From the NCBI RefSeq assembly GCF_003626635.1, contig NZ_RAZT01000018.1, positions 62,001 to 126,000 of the forward strand: a stretch of DNA of 64,000 nt, given 5' to 3'. The position numbers and the translations under genes were made by a program. The DNA is from Micromonospora musae. GTDB lineage: Bacteria; Actinomycetota; Actinomycetes; Mycobacteriales; Micromonosporaceae. Every line of letters begins with the position of its first letter. Within the stretch, counting starts at the first letter, position 1. Below the pieces are notes generated by a model, which was not told where the DNA came from, ran no database searches, and saw nothing but the letters and a program-made list of their open reading frames with translations. Below are positions 63,147 through 64,000 of the stretch, piece after piece.

Positions 63147-64000
63147 CCACCGACGTCGTCAGCCCTCCCGCGCGGCAGCGGACCCGCCGCCGCGCGGGAG
63201 GGCTCCTGCCCGCACCCGGCTGGGGCTATCTGATGATCGCTCCGGCGTTCGTCGGCCTCGTCGCCTTCTACGTCTGGCCGTTCCTCACCACGTTCGGTAA
63301 GAGCTTCATGGACGTTCCGGCCTTCGGGCCCGGCACGTTCACCGGCGTCGACAACTACACCGAGCTGCTGGGCGACGCGCGCTTCTGGCAGGCGCTGCGC
63401 AACTCCGCGCTCTACACGGCGATCCTGCTGCTCGGCGTACCCGTCGCTATCGTGCTCGCCGCGCTCATCGAGCAGGTCGGCCGCGGCCGCGCCCTCTACC
63501 GGGTGCTCTTCTTCCTGCCGGTGGTGACCCTGCCGGTGGCGATCAGCATGGTCTGGCGCTTCATCTACAACGGCGACTTCGGCCTGCTGAACTACGTCCT
63601 CTCCCTGGTCGGTGTGCCCGGGCAGTACTGGGTCGCCGACGCCACCTTCACCATCTACGCGGTCGGTGTCGTCGGCATCTGGATGAGCCTCGGCATCAAC
63701 CTGATCATCCTCGGCGCCGGGCTCCAGGGGATCCCGCAGGACCTCTACGAGGCCTCCGCGCTCGACGGGGCGGGGCGGGTACGCCAGTTCTTCCGGATCA
63801 CCCTGCCGCTGCTGTCGCCGAGCGTGTTCCTGGTGACCGTGCTGACCGTGATCTCGGCGCTGCAGATGTTCGACCTGATCTTCGTGATGCTGCGCAGCGT
63901 CAACAACACCGCGCTCGCCGACTCGAAGACCATCGTCTACCTCTTCTACGAGAAGGCCTTCGTGGAGTTCGACCAGGGGTACGGCGCGGCGATCGCCATC
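63143..64000 (+). CDS. ABC sugar transporter permease (3' end outside window)
   Basis: 286 residues visible from the GTG at 63143, which overlaps the binding-protein stop as GTGA. At least five hydrophobic helices and the EAA loop EASALDGAGRVRQFFRITLP (ATPase contact site) mark a MalF-type permease of the sugar ABC family. The C-terminus runs off the right edge, and a second permease probably follows. Substrate as for the GH97-linked transporter. Confidence 0.95.
   Translation, partial: MTTDVVSPPARQRTRRRAGGLLPAPGWGYLMIAPAFVGLVAFYVWPFLTTFGKSFMDVPAFGPGTFTGVDNYTELLGDARFWQALRNSALYTAILLLGVPVAIVLAALIEQVGRGRALYRVLFFLPVVTLPVAISMVWRFIYNGDFGLLNYVLSLVGVPGQYWVADATFTIYAVGVVGIWMSLGINLIILGAGLQGIPQDLYEASALDGAGRVRQFFRITLPLLSPSVFLVTVLTVISALQMFDLIFVMLRSVNNTALADSKTIVYLFYEKAFVEFDQGYGAAIAI

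Overview
The window is a very GC-rich actinomycete chromosome segment. Codons end almost always in G or C, GTG starts are frequent, and genes often overlap by 4 bp (ATGA or GTGA). The gene families (NCS1 permeases, CU044_5270 proteins, DUF427, ECF41 sigma factors, CehA-type metallohydrolases) fit a Micromonosporaceae-type soil actinobacterium; this is inference from gene content. I see no transposase, phage module, CRISPR array or rRNA.

Layout. 1-6.3 kb: a truncated quinone-reductase-like gene, then a minus-strand operon (GntR regulator, ADP-ribosylglycohydrolase-family enzyme, NCS1 permease, PfkB kinase) that looks like nucleoside salvage, then a lone SUFU-domain gene. 6.3-13.1 kb: membrane and stress genes, an ECF sigma factor with its membrane partner, a cupin and an alpha/beta hydrolase that share a TGTCACA-N16-TGTC promoter motif, a universal stress protein and a DUF427 protein. 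13.2-21.8 kb: the most unusual region. Five genes coupled through overlapping start and stop codons (zinc-ribbon SDR, leucine-rich repeat protein, ankyrin protein A, MoxR-type ATPase, VWA metallopeptidase) lie downstream of a paralogous ankyrin protein B. Four minus-strand tRNA-like RNAs are woven into the locus: three in tandem before ankyrin B and one between ankyrin B and the SDR. A divergent HAD-fold gene of the type found in RNA-repair proteins faces the array. 21.8-28.1 kb: a MarR/SRPBCC divergent pair, a 1076-residue secreted subtilase, and a second ECF sigma factor with membrane partner. 28.1-42.4 kb: two GH15-type glucoamylases, a surface-glycan cluster (GT2, GT4, methyltransferase, unknown protein), beta-propeller-like and hypothetical proteins and a second alpha/beta hydrolase. 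42.8-47.9 kb: the methylmalonyl-CoA mutase operon (small subunit, large subunit, MeaB GTPase). 47.9-59 kb: small metabolic and regulatory genes, including a HIT protein, acetyltransferases, a RibD/DHFR-like reductase, a PHP-type metallohydrolase, an ECF41 sigma factor, and an XRE-cupin regulator facing a methyltransferase and MFS transporter across an 18-bp palindrome. 59.4-64 kb: the start of a GH97 glycosidase and ABC sugar-uptake operon that runs off the window.

The best candidate for an undescribed system is 13.2-22.3 kb. Four RNAs keep the tRNA acceptor, D and T arms but have divergent anticodon arms. Their acceptor helices extend past 7 bp, and each has a TAnnnT element 6-7 nt before the extended helix. 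They are embedded with repeat-scaffold proteins, a MoxR ATPase and a VWA metallopeptidase, next to an RNA-repair-type HAD protein. An RNA-centred stress, repair or conflict role is an inference.
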